Shown here piece by piece: positions 33,662 through 42,258 of a stretch of 64,000 nt of DNA. Source of the DNA: Paracoccus onubensis. Its GTDB lineage: Bacteria; Pseudomonadota; Alphaproteobacteria; Rhodobacterales; Rhodobacteraceae. The notes beneath the pieces are model-generated. The model searched no databases, had not been told where the DNA came from, and was given only the letters and a program-made list of their open reading frames with translations. The stretch covers positions 1-64,000 of the forward strand of contig NZ_QZCG01000001.1 in NCBI RefSeq assembly GCF_003591515.1, written 5' to 3'. Position 1 is the first letter of the stretch. Each line of letters starts with the position of its first letter. A program made the translations under genes and the position numbers.

Positions 33662-34399
33662 GTGTCATCGGAATCTTTCCAATTGCCATCGTCTTTCCGG
33701 GTTGCCGTGATCGGTGGAACCGGCGGTATCGGATCCGCCATTACCAGCGAATTTCTTGACCTTGGTGTGAATGTCACTGCCACGGGCGCGACCGAGGCCG
33801 AACTGGCCCAATGCCCGCTGGCCGGTCACGACCGCCTGACGCTTGCTGCAGTTGACGTGACGGACGCGTCGTCGGTGCAGGCATTCGCCGCGGGTTTCGA
33901 CCGGCTGGATGCATTGATCAACGCCGCCGGCATCCTGCGGCGCGACGCCGAATTCGATCTGGAGGTCTTCCAGAAGGTGATCGATGTCAATCTGACAGGC
34001 GTCATGCGCTGTTGCACGGCATTCCGGGGGGCGTTGGCCGCTGCGGGTGGAAGTATCGTCAATATCGCCTCGATGAATGCGTTCGCGGCCCTGCCGCGGC
34101 TGCCCGCCTATTGCGCCTCGAAGGGTGGGGTGGTGATGCTGACCCGCGCGCTGGCCCATGCCTGGGCGGCCGATGGGATCCGCGTTAACGCCGTGGCGCC
34201 CGGCTATATCGAGACGCCGCTGAATGCCGAGGGCCGCAAGGATCGCGCCCATTACGACCGGATCGCCGGGCGAACCGCGTTCAAACGCTGGGGCCAGCCG
34301 GAAGAAGTCGCCGGAACCGTCGCCTATCTGTGCATGCCCGCCGCCCGCTATGTGACGGGCAGCGTGGCGGCGGTTGATGGCGGCTTTCTGGCGGGCTGA
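33662..34399 (+). CDS. Short-chain dehydrogenase/reductase
   Basis: The SDR has 245 residues. The nucleotide-binding motif is IGGTGGIGSA near residue 19, NAAGIL is near 88, the catalytic Ser is in NIASMN, YCASK carries the Tyr-Lys pair near 155, and the C-terminal VDGGF is typical. It starts at a GTG with GAGGGGATCA upstream. It lies within the sugar ABC operon, so it probably oxidises a sugar or sugar alcohol, or acts on an aldehyde from the aldolase. The substrate is unknown. Confidence 0.85.
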   Translation: MSSESFQLPSSFRVAVIGGTGGIGSAITSEFLDLGVNVTATGATEAELAQCPLAGHDRLTLAAVDVTDASSVQAFAAGFDRLDALINAAGILRRDAEFDLEVFQKVIDVNLTGVMRCCTAFRGALAAAGGSIVNIASMNAFAALPRLPAYCASKGGVVMLTRALAHAWAADGIRVNAVAPGYIETPLNAEGRKDRAHYDRIAGRTAFKRWGQPEEVAGTVAYLCMPAARYVTGSVAAVDGGFLAG

Positions 34400-34410
34400 G
34401 GGGAGATGTC

Positions 34411-35280
34411 ATGAGGGTCGAACAAAATCATCGCGGACAGATGGCGGCGATGTCGATGCCGGCGCTGGTCTTCACGGTCGGCATGATCGCGTTTCCGTTC
34501 CTTTACACGATCTGGATGAGCTTTCAGACTTACTCTTCGACCGGGCAGGTCACCGGATGGGGCGGCGACAATTATCTGCGCATGGCCGTGGACGGGCAAT
34601 TCTGGAACGGTATCTGGATCACCCTTTATCTTTACGTGCTGTCGCTGGTCATGCAGCTTGTGCTGGGCACCGGGCTTGCGCTTTTGCTGTTCCGGGCCAA
34701 GCGTTTGCCCGGCATCGTCCGGTCGCTGTTCATCTCGCCCTTCATGATGCCGCCGGTGGTGGCGGGGATGATGTGGCTGGTGATCCTCGATCCGTCCCTT
34801 GGTGCGGCGAACTGGATCCTTACATCGCTGGGGCTGCCGCCATCGGCATGGCTTGCCTCGCCTGTTCTGGTGGTGCCGACGCTGGCGATGATCGATACAT
34901 GGCAATGGACGCCCTATGTCGCATTGATCGTGCTGGGCGGGCTGCAATCCCTGCCGCCCTCGGTCTATGAGGCCGCCGAGATCGACGGCGCCTCGCGCAG
35001 GGCGGTGTTTTTCCGGATCACCCTGCCGCTGCTGTTGCCTACGCTGGTGACGGCGATGATCCTGCGCTCGGTCGATCTGCTGCGCTTCTTCGATCTGATC
35101 TACATCACCACGCAGGGCGGGCCGTCGAACCATTCGATGACGCTGAACATCTATGGTTTCCGCGTCGGTTTCGAGTTCTTCCAGCTGGGCTATGCCGGCG
35201 CATTGATGGTCACCCTGTCGGTTCTTGTTCTGGGCGCGGTGATGGCCTTCAACCGCCTGCGCGCCGCGGTGGAGTGGTAA
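34411..35280 (+). CDS. Sugar ABC transporter permease (MalF/UgpA-like)
   Basis: This 289-residue inner-membrane protein has six predicted membrane segments. The CUT1-family signature is EAAEIDGASRRAVFFRITLPLLLP near residue 190 (EAA loop), and the ending FNRLRAAVEW is typical of MalF-like subunits. GGGGAGA precedes the ATG. It pairs with the next permease gene, which starts 1 bp after its stop. Confidence 0.92.
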   Translation: MRVEQNHRGQMAAMSMPALVFTVGMIAFPFLYTIWMSFQTYSSTGQVTGWGGDNYLRMAVDGQFWNGIWITLYLYVLSLVMQLVLGTGLALLLFRAKRLPGIVRSLFISPFMMPPVVAGMMWLVILDPSLGAANWILTSLGLPPSAWLASPVLVVPTLAMIDTWQWTPYVALIVLGGLQSLPPSVYEAAEIDGASRRAVFFRITLPLLLPTLVTAMILRSVDLLRFFDLIYITTQGGPSNHSMTLNIYGFRVGFEFFQLGYAGALMVTLSVLVLGAVMAFNRLRAAVEW

Positions 35281-35281
35281 T

Positions 35282-36109
35282 ATGGCGATGAAACCTTCGG
35301 ATTCCCGCTGGCTCGACTGGATCAATGTGGTTTTGCTGGTGCTGGCCGGCATGATCGTGATGACGCCGACCGCCTGGATGATCCTGTCATCGTTCAAGCC
35401 GTCCTATGAAGTCATCGCCTTTCCGCCGAAGCTGGTCTTCACTCCGGTGATCGAGAACTATGTGACGCTAAGCAAGCAGACACCGTTCCTCAGCTATGGG
35501 ATCAACTCTCTGATCGTCACCTTCGGCTCGACAGTGTTCGGTCTGCTGCTGGGTGCGCCCGCGGCCTTCGTTGCGTCATGGACGCGGATCACATGGCCCG
35601 CCGTGGTTGCCCTGATGGCGCGGATGGCGCCGGGCACGCTGTTCCTGTTGCCGTGGTATGTGATGTTCCGGCAGGTGGACATGATCGGCAGCTACTGGGC
35701 CCTGATCCTGACCCATGCGGTCATCACCCTGCCGATCGTGATCTGGGTCCTGCTGCCCTATTTCGACAATATTCCACGCTCGATCTTCGAGGCGGCGCAG
35801 GTCGATGGCTGTTCGCCCTTCCGCATTTTCCGGCGGATCGCCCTTCCGCTGGTGTCGTCGGGGCTGGCCGTATCGGCGATTCTGGCCTTTGTCTTTTCGT
35901 GGAATTTCTTTCTGTTTTCGCTGGTGCTCAGCAACTCGCAGACAAAAACGCTGATCGCGGCCTCGTTCAATTTCATCGGCGAGGGCTCGACCAATTGGGG
36001 TGGCCTGATGGCCGCGGCGACGATCATCGCGCTGCCGCCGCTGATTCTGGCGGCTATCGTGCAGCGCTGGCTGATTTCGGGCCTGACCCTGGGGGCGGTG
36101 AAAGGATGA
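35282..36109 (+). CDS. Sugar ABC transporter permease (MalG/UgpE-like)
   Basis: The 275-residue inner-membrane protein has six membrane segments. The EAA loop is FEAAQVDGCSPFRIFRRIALPLV near residue 170, and TAWMILSSFKP near 33 is the typical N-terminal segment. The C-terminal RWLISGLTLGAVKG tail matches MalG-type subunits. It overlaps the zinc-dehydrogenase gene by 4 bp, showing tight coupling of transport and catabolic genes. Confidence 0.92.
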   Translation: MAMKPSDSRWLDWINVVLLVLAGMIVMTPTAWMILSSFKPSYEVIAFPPKLVFTPVIENYVTLSKQTPFLSYGINSLIVTFGSTVFGLLLGAPAAFVASWTRITWPAVVALMARMAPGTLFLLPWYVMFRQVDMIGSYWALILTHAVITLPIVIWVLLPYFDNIPRSIFEAAQVDGCSPFRIFRRIALPLVSSGLAVSAILAFVFSWNFFLFSLVLSNSQTKTLIAASFNFIGEGSTNWGGLMAAATIIALPPLILAAIVQRWLISGLTLGAVKG

Positions 36110-37113
36110 ACATGATACTGAACGAGAAAACCATGCAGGCCGCCGATTTTCTGGGTGAAGACCGGATCGAGATCGTCTCGCGCCCCTTGCCGGAACCCGC
36201 TGAAGGCGAAGTTCTGCTGCGGGTCGCGGCGAATGCCCTTTGCGGCTCGGATCTGAAATTGTGGCATGCGGGTGCGCAGCACATTGCCGGGCACGAGATC
36301 GCGGGATGGGTTCAGCAGCCGGGACATCCGCTGAACGGGCAGCTTTGCGCCGTCTATATTCCGCTGCATTGCGGTGAATGCGCGGTCTGTCTGCGGGGCG
36401 ATACGCAAAGCTGCGTCACCGTCTCGTCGCTGATCGGCTGGAACCGGGATGGCGGCTATGCGCAATATCTGACCGTGCCGGAAAACTGCCTTCTGCCGGT
36501 GCCGGGTGATATAGATGCCGCGCTGGCCCCGCTGTTGCTGGATACGATCGGCACATCCGCCCATGCCCTGCGCGAGGCGGCGCGCCATCTTGCCACTGAC
36601 GCGCCCTCGGTTCTGGTGACCGGGGCGGGGCCGGTCGGTCTGGGCGTGGTGCTGGCCGCTGCGGCGCTGGGGCATGCGCAGGTGGATGTGGCCGAGCCGA
36701 ATCCCGCCCGTGCCGCGATTGCCCGGGAATTCGGCGCGAATATCGTGCCGGTGGGCAGCCATGACCGCCGCTATGATCTGATCGTCGAATGTTCCGGCAA
36801 TCACGCGGCGCGTGATCTGGCCATTCATCTGGTTCTGCCGAAAGGCGTCATCGTTCTTGTCGGCGAAAACGCAGCGCCGTGGAGTGTCACCGAAGACAAG
36901 GTGTTCCGGCGCAAGGATTTCGCCCTGCTGCGGACATTCTATTTCCCCAAGGACGATTTCGCCGCGAATGTCGAATTGCTGCGTGCCAACCGCGAGAAAT
37001 ATGCCCGGCTGGTCGATGACGCATTCCCGATAGCGGAACTGCCGCAGAAATTCGCGGATTTCGCGGAAGGCAAATCCATCAAACCCATTCTGTCTTTCAT
37101 CGGAGAGCAATGA
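36106..37113 (+). CDS. Zinc-dependent alcohol dehydrogenase (medium-chain)
   Basis: The MDR-family dehydrogenase has 335 residues. Catalytic-zinc residues are likely Cys in NALCGSDLKLWH near residue 43 and His-Glu in AGHEIAGWV near 61. The structural zinc motif is CGECAVCLRGDTQSC near 86-100, and GAGPVGLG near 172 binds NAD. The ATG overlaps the permease stop; a second ATG two codons on is possible. It lies in the LacI-controlled sugar operon and may oxidise a polyol or reduce an aldehyde. A sulfolactaldehyde or dihydroxypropanesulfonate activity is conceivable but untested. Confidence 0.87.
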   Translation: MNMILNEKTMQAADFLGEDRIEIVSRPLPEPAEGEVLLRVAANALCGSDLKLWHAGAQHIAGHEIAGWVQQPGHPLNGQLCAVYIPLHCGECAVCLRGDTQSCVTVSSLIGWNRDGGYAQYLTVPENCLLPVPGDIDAALAPLLLDTIGTSAHALREAARHLATDAPSVLVTGAGPVGLGVVLAAAALGHAQVDVAEPNPARAAIAREFGANIVPVGSHDRRYDLIVECSGNHAARDLAIHLVLPKGVIVLVGENAAPWSVTEDKVFRRKDFALLRTFYFPKDDFAANVELLRANREKYARLVDDAFPIAELPQKFADFAEGKSIKPILSFIGEQ

Positions 37114-38195
37114 TGGCGTCCATCACCATACGCAATCTGGTCAAGAATTACGGCGGTGTGACGGTCATTCCCGGTCTCGATCTGGAAATCGCGGACGAGG
37201 AATTCATCGTTCTGGTCGGCCCGTCCGGCTGCGGCAAATCCACCCTGCTGCGCGTTCTTGCCGGGCTGGAGGCGATCGACGGCGGCGAGTTGATGATCGG
37301 TGACCGGCGGGTGAACGAGGTTCCCGCCGCAAAGCGCGACATCGCCATGGTGTTTCAGGATTATGCGCTTTACCCGCATATGACCGTGCGCCAGAACATG
37401 GCGTTTGCATTGGAGATGCGCGGCGCCGAGTCCGCCGAGATCGCCTCGAAGATCGAGGAAGCCGCGAGGTTGCTGGACATTCAACCCTATCTGGACCGGC
37501 GTCCCAAGGCGTTGTCGGGCGGTCAAAGGCAGCGGGTCGCGATGGGCCGGGCCATCGTGCGCGACCCTCAGGTGTTCCTGTTCGACGAGCCGCTGTCGAA
37601 TCTGGATGCGAAGCTGCGCGGGCAGGTTCGCGCCGAGATCAAGATGTTGTCGAAGAAGCTGAAGACAACGATGGTCTTCGTGACCCATGACCAGATCGAG
37701 GCGATGACCATGGCCGACCGGATCGTGGTGATGAAAGCGGGGGTCATCCAACAGGTCGGCACGCCCGAACAGGTTTACGAGAATCCGGCCAATCTGTTCG
37801 TCGCCAGCTTCATCGGCTCGCCATCGATGAATTTCCTGCCCGTCGATATTCAGGCGGACGGGCTTCGTCTGGCCGATGGCAGCCTGCTGCCGGAATCGCT
37901 GATCGCCCGGCCCTCCGGCGATCATGGCAAGCTGACACTGGGCATCCGGCCGGAGCATTTCGAACTGGTGCAGGAAGGTCAGGGTTTGGCCGCCGATATC
38001 GAACTGGTCGAGCCGCTGGGATCGGACACGCTGGTTCACGTCTCTGCCGCCGGGCAAGAGGTGATCGTGCGGGTATCGCCCGACCTTCGCCCGAAGGCCG
38101 GCCAGCGGATCTGGCTCTCGCCTGCCGCGGGAAAGGCGCATCTCTTTGATCCGGAAACCGAAATCCGGATTGACGGAACTGGAAAGGCTGATTGA
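37110..38195 (+). CDS. Sugar ABC transporter ATP-binding protein (MalK/UgpC-like)
   Basis: The ATPase has 361 residues. Walker A is GPSGCGKST near residue 39, the Q-loop is MVFQDYALYPHM near 81, the signature is LSGGQRQRVAMGRAI near 134, Walker B is LFDEPLSNLDAKLR, and FVTHDQIEAMTMADR holds the switch His. The C-terminal TOBE-type domain (about 240-361) is the MalK regulatory domain. It overlaps the dehydrogenase stop by 4 bp and completes the importer with the two permeases and the binding protein. Confidence 0.93.
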   Translation: MMASITIRNLVKNYGGVTVIPGLDLEIADEEFIVLVGPSGCGKSTLLRVLAGLEAIDGGELMIGDRRVNEVPAAKRDIAMVFQDYALYPHMTVRQNMAFALEMRGAESAEIASKIEEAARLLDIQPYLDRRPKALSGGQRQRVAMGRAIVRDPQVFLFDEPLSNLDAKLRGQVRAEIKMLSKKLKTTMVFVTHDQIEAMTMADRIVVMKAGVIQQVGTPEQVYENPANLFVASFIGSPSMNFLPVDIQADGLRLADGSLLPESLIARPSGDHGKLTLGIRPEHFELVQEGQGLAADIELVEPLGSDTLVHVSAAGQEVIVRVSPDLRPKAGQRIWLSPAAGKAHLFDPETEIRIDGTGKAD

Positions 38196-39196
38196 ATGGA
38201 ATGTGCCCGGATAAAGACGCGCCACGGCACGGCGGAACATGCGGGGACCATGCGTCTCTGCATCTCAGGGTTATGACCGCGCTTCCCCCGGGCTGGACCC
38301 GGAAAGACCCGGTGGTGATCTGTCTTGGCCTGACCGCGATGGATCACGTCTGGATGGTCGAAAGCCTGCCTCATCAGGCAGGTAAGACCCGCGCCGGCGA
38401 TTATGGTTCGGGTGGCGGCGGGATGGCCGCGACGGCCGCTGTCGCAGTTTCGCAGCTGGGCGGTCAGGCGCGGTTCTGGGGCCGGGCGGGCAAGGATGCG
38501 GCGGGGCTGGCCATGCGCCGGGAACTGGCGCTGGAAGGGGTGGATGCCGAGCATTTGCGCCTGTTCCCCCACGCCCGGTCCTCGGTGTCCTGCGTACTGG
38601 TCGATCCCGCCGGTGAGCGCCTGATCGTCAATTTCCGCGGCGCGGATCTGCCGGAAAAGGCCGATTGGCTGCCGCTGGATCAGGTCGCCGGTGCAGGGGC
38701 CGTGCTGGCCGATCCGCGTTGGGTCGAGGGCGCCGCGACCGCCTTTGAGGCGGCGCGCAAGGTAGGGGTGCCGACGGTTCTGGATGCGGATGTGGCCGAG
38801 GCCGCCGTGTTCGAAAAGCTGTTGCCGCTGACCGATCACGCGATCTTTTCCGAACAGGCGCTGCAGGCCTTTGCCGGTTCCGGAAACGGCTTGGAGCGTG
38901 TTGCCGAATATGGATGTGCGGTTTCGGCGGTCACGCGCGGCGGCGATGGGGTCGACTGGATCGAGAACGGCAACCATCACCACCGCCCGGCCTTCCCGGT
39001 CGAGACCGTCGACACCAATGGCGCGGGCGATGTTTTTCACGGCGCATGGGCCATGGCGGTCGCGGCTGGCGCGGATACAGGATCAGCCGCCGAATTCGCG
39101 TCCGCAGCCGCCGCCCTGAAATGCACCCGCCGCAATGGCCGTGCCGGAATCCCCGATTTTACCGAGACCTTGGAACTATGGAGACCTACAGGATGA
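38192..39196 (+). CDS. PfkB-family sugar kinase resembling sulfofructose kinase YihV
   Basis: This ribokinase/PfkB-family kinase ends with the usual VDTNGAGDVFHG motif near residue 273 (catalytic Asp). Compared from memory with E. coli YihV, many blocks agree: GLTAMDHVW and SLPHQAGK early, GGGMAATAAVAVSQLG, LVDPAGERLIVNF, VLADPRWVEGA, DHAIFSE, WIENG and ALKCTRRNGRAGIPD. YihV phosphorylates 6-deoxy-6-sulfofructose. I give the longest frame, which starts at TTG 38192 overlapping the ATPase stop. ATG 38201 or 38273 may be the true start, because the first 35 residues look non-conserved. Confidence 0.82.
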   Translation: MNGMCPDKDAPRHGGTCGDHASLHLRVMTALPPGWTRKDPVVICLGLTAMDHVWMVESLPHQAGKTRAGDYGSGGGGMAATAAVAVSQLGGQARFWGRAGKDAAGLAMRRELALEGVDAEHLRLFPHARSSVSCVLVDPAGERLIVNFRGADLPEKADWLPLDQVAGAGAVLADPRWVEGAATAFEAARKVGVPTVLDADVAEAAVFEKLLPLTDHAIFSEQALQAFAGSGNGLERVAEYGCAVSAVTRGGDGVDWIENGNHHHRPAFPVETVDTNGAGDVFHGAWAMAVAAGADTGSAAEFASAAAALKCTRRNGRAGIPDFTETLELWRPTG

Positions 39197-40230
39197 CAAG
39201 CATTGGAAAACAGCGTGGATTGGCTCGTCTCGCCGATGAGGACGGGCATTTCACCATGGTCGCTCTGGATCAGCGGCCGCCCTTGCTGCAGGCGCTTGCC
39301 AAGGCGCGGGGGATACCGGCTGATCAGGTGAAGTTCGCCGATATGCTTGCCGCGAAGCGTCTGCTGGTCGAGGCATTGGCGCATGATGCATCGTCAATGC
39401 TGCTGGACCCGAATTTCGCCATGCCGGCGGCGATCGACGTGCTGCCTGCCCGGACCGGGCTGATCGTGACGCTGGAAGAGCATCGCTTTCAGGATACGCC
39501 GGGTGGCCGCAAATCGCGTTCCATCGACAATTGGAGCGTCGAGAAGATCCGCCGCGTGGGCGGGGATGCCGTCAAGGTGCTGGCATGGTATCGCCCGGAT
39601 GCCTCGGACGAGGTCTTGCAGCATCAGAAGGATTACGTCCGCACCATTGGCGCGGAATGCCGCCGCCACGATATCCCCTATGTTCTGGAATTGCTGGTCT
39701 ACCCCTTCCCGGACAGCGACCGGCATACGACCGATTACGTCGAAAGCGCCGACAAACGTGCCGATCTGGTGATCGAGAGCGTCCGCGAATTCGCCAAGCC
39801 GGAATATGGCGTCGATCTTTACAAGCTTGAAACGCCGCTGCCTGCCGCCTCTCTGCCGCCAATGGATGACAGCGCCGAATCCCGGGCCGCCGCCGCTCAA
39901 TTCGCCGAACTGGGCAGCATTTGCGCGGATGCCGGGATTCCGTGGGTGCTGTTGTCGGGCGGTGCCGCGCCTGAACAGTTCGAACGCGTGCTAAGCTATT
40001 CCTATGCCGCGGGCGCGCAGGGCTTTCTGGCCGGGCGGACGATCTGGCTGGATGCGGTCCAGAACCATTTCCCCGACCGCGACGCCGTGCTGACGGCCCT
40101 GAAGGGCGACGGGATGAAAATCCTGAAGGATCTTGGCCGTCTGACCCGTGAAAAAGCGCAGCCGTGGAAACCGGATTTCAGGCTGGAGCAGGTCGACCGC
40201 GAGGGCGCATTCTCCTGCGCCTATGCCTGA
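39193..40230 (+). CDS. LacD/YihT-type class I aldolase
   Basis: The 345-residue aldolase is of the tagatose-1,6-bisphosphate aldolase/YihT family. MVALDQRPPLLQALAK near residue 18 and VDLYKLETP with the likely Schiff-base Lys211 are family marks. VLLSGGAAPEQF and GFLAGRTIW near 255-275 form the phosphate and ligand pocket. LacD enzymes cleave tagatose 1,6-bisphosphate; YihT cleaves sulfofructose 1-phosphate to dihydroxyacetone phosphate and sulfolactaldehyde. The ATG overlaps the kinase stop by 4 bp. Its pairing with a YihV-like kinase favours the sulfosugar reaction, but tagatose cannot be excluded. Confidence 0.82.
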   Translation: MTSIGKQRGLARLADEDGHFTMVALDQRPPLLQALAKARGIPADQVKFADMLAAKRLLVEALAHDASSMLLDPNFAMPAAIDVLPARTGLIVTLEEHRFQDTPGGRKSRSIDNWSVEKIRRVGGDAVKVLAWYRPDASDEVLQHQKDYVRTIGAECRRHDIPYVLELLVYPFPDSDRHTTDYVESADKRADLVIESVREFAKPEYGVDLYKLETPLPAASLPPMDDSAESRAAAAQFAELGSICADAGIPWVLLSGGAAPEQFERVLSYSYAAGAQGFLAGRTIWLDAVQNHFPDRDAVLTALKGDGMKILKDLGRLTREKAQPWKPDFRLEQVDREGAFSCAYA

Positions 40231-41374
40231 GACCGCGATGCCCTTTCGCATCGCCCGCATTCAGGCATGGTCGCTTCGGGTTCCGGTCAGGACGCCGGTC
40301 GCCACCTCTTTCGGGGTGATGCATAACCGGCCTGCGGTTTTCCTGCGCATCGAGGATGCCGCCGGAGCCGCCGGCTGGGGAGAGGTCTTCGCCAACTGGC
40401 CCGCAGCGGGCGCCGAGCATCGCGTCAATCTGCTGATCGACGATATCGCCGATCTGGTTCTTGGCCGCGAATGGAACGATCCCGCAGAGATGTTCGGCGA
40501 ATTAAGCCGGGCGACCCATATCCGCGCGCTTCAATGCGGCGAGCCCGGGCCGTTCCGGCAGGTGATCGCCGGGCTGGATATCGCGGCATGGGACATGGCG
40601 GCGCGGCGACACGGTCTGCCTCTGGCGAAGCTTCTGTCGTCAGAGGCAGCTGACCGGGTGCCGGTCTATGCCAGCGGGATTCACATCGATGCCGCCGCCG
40701 CTGTGATTGCTGCGGCGCGGGCTGCCGGGTTTCGGGGCTTCAAGGTGAAGGTCGGTTTCGATCGGACGTCGGATCCGGCCAAGGTGATCGAATGTTCGCG
40801 GCAATTGCTGCCCGGAGAAAGCCTTTACGCCGACGCGAATCAGGCCTGGACCCGCGAAGAGGCGAGGCACTTCCTGAAAGCGGTCACCGAAGCCGGCCTT
40901 GGCTGGATCGAGGAGCCGATCGCCTGCGATGCCCCGGATGGCGACTGGATCGATCTCGCCCGTCTGAACGTGCCGCTTGCGGCGGGCGAGAATATCGCCG
41001 GAACGGATGATTTCGACCACGTTCTGTCGCTTGGCGCCCTGCGTTTCGTGCAGCCGGATGTCTGCAAATGGGGCGGTGTTTCGGGCAATCTTGCAGTGGC
41101 GCGCGATACCCTGCGGCGGGGCCATATTTATTGCCCGCATTTTCTGGGCGGAGGAATCGGGCTGATCGCATCTGCCCATGTCCTTGCCGCGGCGGGCGGG
41201 GCCGGGTTGCTGGAGGTGGATGTGAACCCGAACCCCCTTCGCGATGCGCTGGCCAGCAGCAGTGATTTCGTCCGGGACGGATATTGGCACCTGTCTCCCA
41301 GGCCGGGCCTTGGAATAGACGGCATTCCGGCAGAGCTGCATGATCATGTGACTCTGTGGCGCGAGACGGGCTGA
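40223..41374 (+). CDS. Enolase-superfamily enzyme (mandelate racemase/muconate lactonising type)
   Basis: The 383-residue protein has the enolase superfamily active-site set. KVKVG near residue 173 carries the Lys pair, DANQAW near 204 a metal Asp, WIEEP near 231 a Glu, GEN near 256 the third metal ligand, and CPHFLGGG near 306 a His. Members dehydrate or epimerise sugar acids or other carboxylates. The start at 40223 overlaps the aldolase stop by 8 bp; ATG 40238 is an alternative. A sugar-acid enzyme at the end of a kinase/aldolase operon is unexpected and hints at a branch or a second substrate. Confidence 0.82.
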   Translation: MPETAMPFRIARIQAWSLRVPVRTPVATSFGVMHNRPAVFLRIEDAAGAAGWGEVFANWPAAGAEHRVNLLIDDIADLVLGREWNDPAEMFGELSRATHIRALQCGEPGPFRQVIAGLDIAAWDMAARRHGLPLAKLLSSEAADRVPVYASGIHIDAAAAVIAAARAAGFRGFKVKVGFDRTSDPAKVIECSRQLLPGESLYADANQAWTREEARHFLKAVTEAGLGWIEEPIACDAPDGDWIDLARLNVPLAAGENIAGTDDFDHVLSLGALRFVQPDVCKWGGVSGNLAVARDTLRRGHIYCPHFLGGGIGLIASAHVLAAAGGAGLLEVDVNPNPLRDALASSSDFVRDGYWHLSPRPGLGIDGIPAELHDHVTLWRETG

Positions 41375-41441
41375 AACGCCGGTTATTTATCTCTCGCGAC
41401 GGCTGGGAGCGATACGCCTTGTTTCCGATGGGCGGATCGGT

Positions 41442-42116
41442 TCAGTCGGCGGGACTAAGCGTTGCCAGCCATGCTTCATAGTCTTTCTGGCTGTTCTGGA
41501 TATGGGTCGTCAGTGCGGCGCGGAATTCTTCCGCTTCCGCGTTTTCTAGAAGTGCGAGCAATCTCTGATGAAAGGCGAATGACTTGTGGACGACATAAGG
41601 ATCCAGAAGTCCACGGTTGCGCAAGACATTGATCTTGGATGATAACGGCCGGTAGGTTTCGGAAATCAGCCCGTTGCCCGCGCCATCGATGATGGTCTGG
41701 TGGAAGTCGGAATCCAGCGCGCGATAGCCCCTGTAATCTTCGCGCTCGACGGCGCGCTGCATGCGCTCGACCACGGCGCGCATCAGGCCGGCGGATTGCT
41801 CTCTGTTCCTTTGATACATGCGTTCGGCGGCGCCGGTCTCAAGCAGGACACGCATATCGAACAATTCCGAAAGTTGTTGTGAATCGGGTTTGAACACCGT
41901 GGTTCTTTTTCTGGGGTCGATCTGAACCAGACCTTCGCGCCGCAATTCCTGCAATGCTTCGCGTACCGGTGTCTTGCTGATGCCCAGCTGTTCCGAGATC
42001 CGGGTTTCGGAAATCTGCTCGCCGATCTCGATCGTGCCGTCGACGATGGAAGAGCGGATGCCGTCCAGAGCCATGTCGAATAATGAGACGGGACGTTTAA
42101 GTTTTTGAAGTGTCAT
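41442..42116 (-). CDS. GntR-family regulator with FCD domain
   Basis: The protein has 224 residues. The winged helix is near residues 8-70 (ISETRISEQLGISKTPVREALQELRREGLVQ), and an FCD ligand domain follows with metal-site-like residues in ALDSDFHQTIIDGAGN near 127. It is divergent from the second sugar ABC operon and probably controls it in response to a sugar acid or lactone. I chose the ATG at 42116; an upstream TTG at 42137 would add seven residues without a better ribosome binding site. Confidence 0.88.
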   Translation of the reverse strand: MTLQKLKRPVSLFDMALDGIRSSIVDGTIEIGEQISETRISEQLGISKTPVREALQELRREGLVQIDPRKRTTVFKPDSQQLSELFDMRVLLETGAAERMYQRNREQSAGLMRAVVERMQRAVEREDYRGYRALDSDFHQTIIDGAGNGLISETYRPLSSKINVLRNRGLLDPYVVHKSFAFHQRLLALLENAEAEEFRAALTTHIQNSQKDYEAWLATLSPAD

Positions 42117-42152
42117 GATTATTCGCCAGAGTCCCAAATAGATACGAATATA

Positions 42153-42165
42153 TTGTGAACCACAA
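42153..42165. promoter_or_regulatory. Candidate FCD-GntR operator
   Basis: TTGTG-AAC-CACAA is a perfect dyad in the divergent region between the FCD-type regulator and the ABC operon, 21-33 bp upstream of the operon's -35 element. Its size and TTGT/ACAA arms suit a GntR/FCD dimer. This is inferred from symmetry and position. Confidence 0.5.
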
Positions 42166-42185
42166 CTTCAGGTGAGTGTAAAGAA

Positions 42186-42214
42186 TTGACATCTAAGATA
42201 TGATGTTCAATATA
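42186..42214 (+). promoter_or_regulatory. Promoter of the second sugar ABC operon
   Basis: TTGACA (42186-42191) is followed after 17 bp by AATATA (42209-42214) in an AT-rich stretch, 45 bp before the binding-protein ATG. TTGACATC and GATGTTCAA also form an imperfect dyad within it. This is a good sigma-70-type promoter by sequence. Confidence 0.55.
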
Positions 42215-42258
42215 TCAGATCTGAGTCTCTGAAACTTGCAATCGGCTTGGAGGGCAGC

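Noticed and set aside
39193..40230. Simple annotation as tagatose-1,6-bisphosphate aldolase of a tagatose or galactitol pathway
   Set aside because: Not excluded, but it does not explain the YihV-like kinase and the suy neighbourhood. I kept it as the main alternative.
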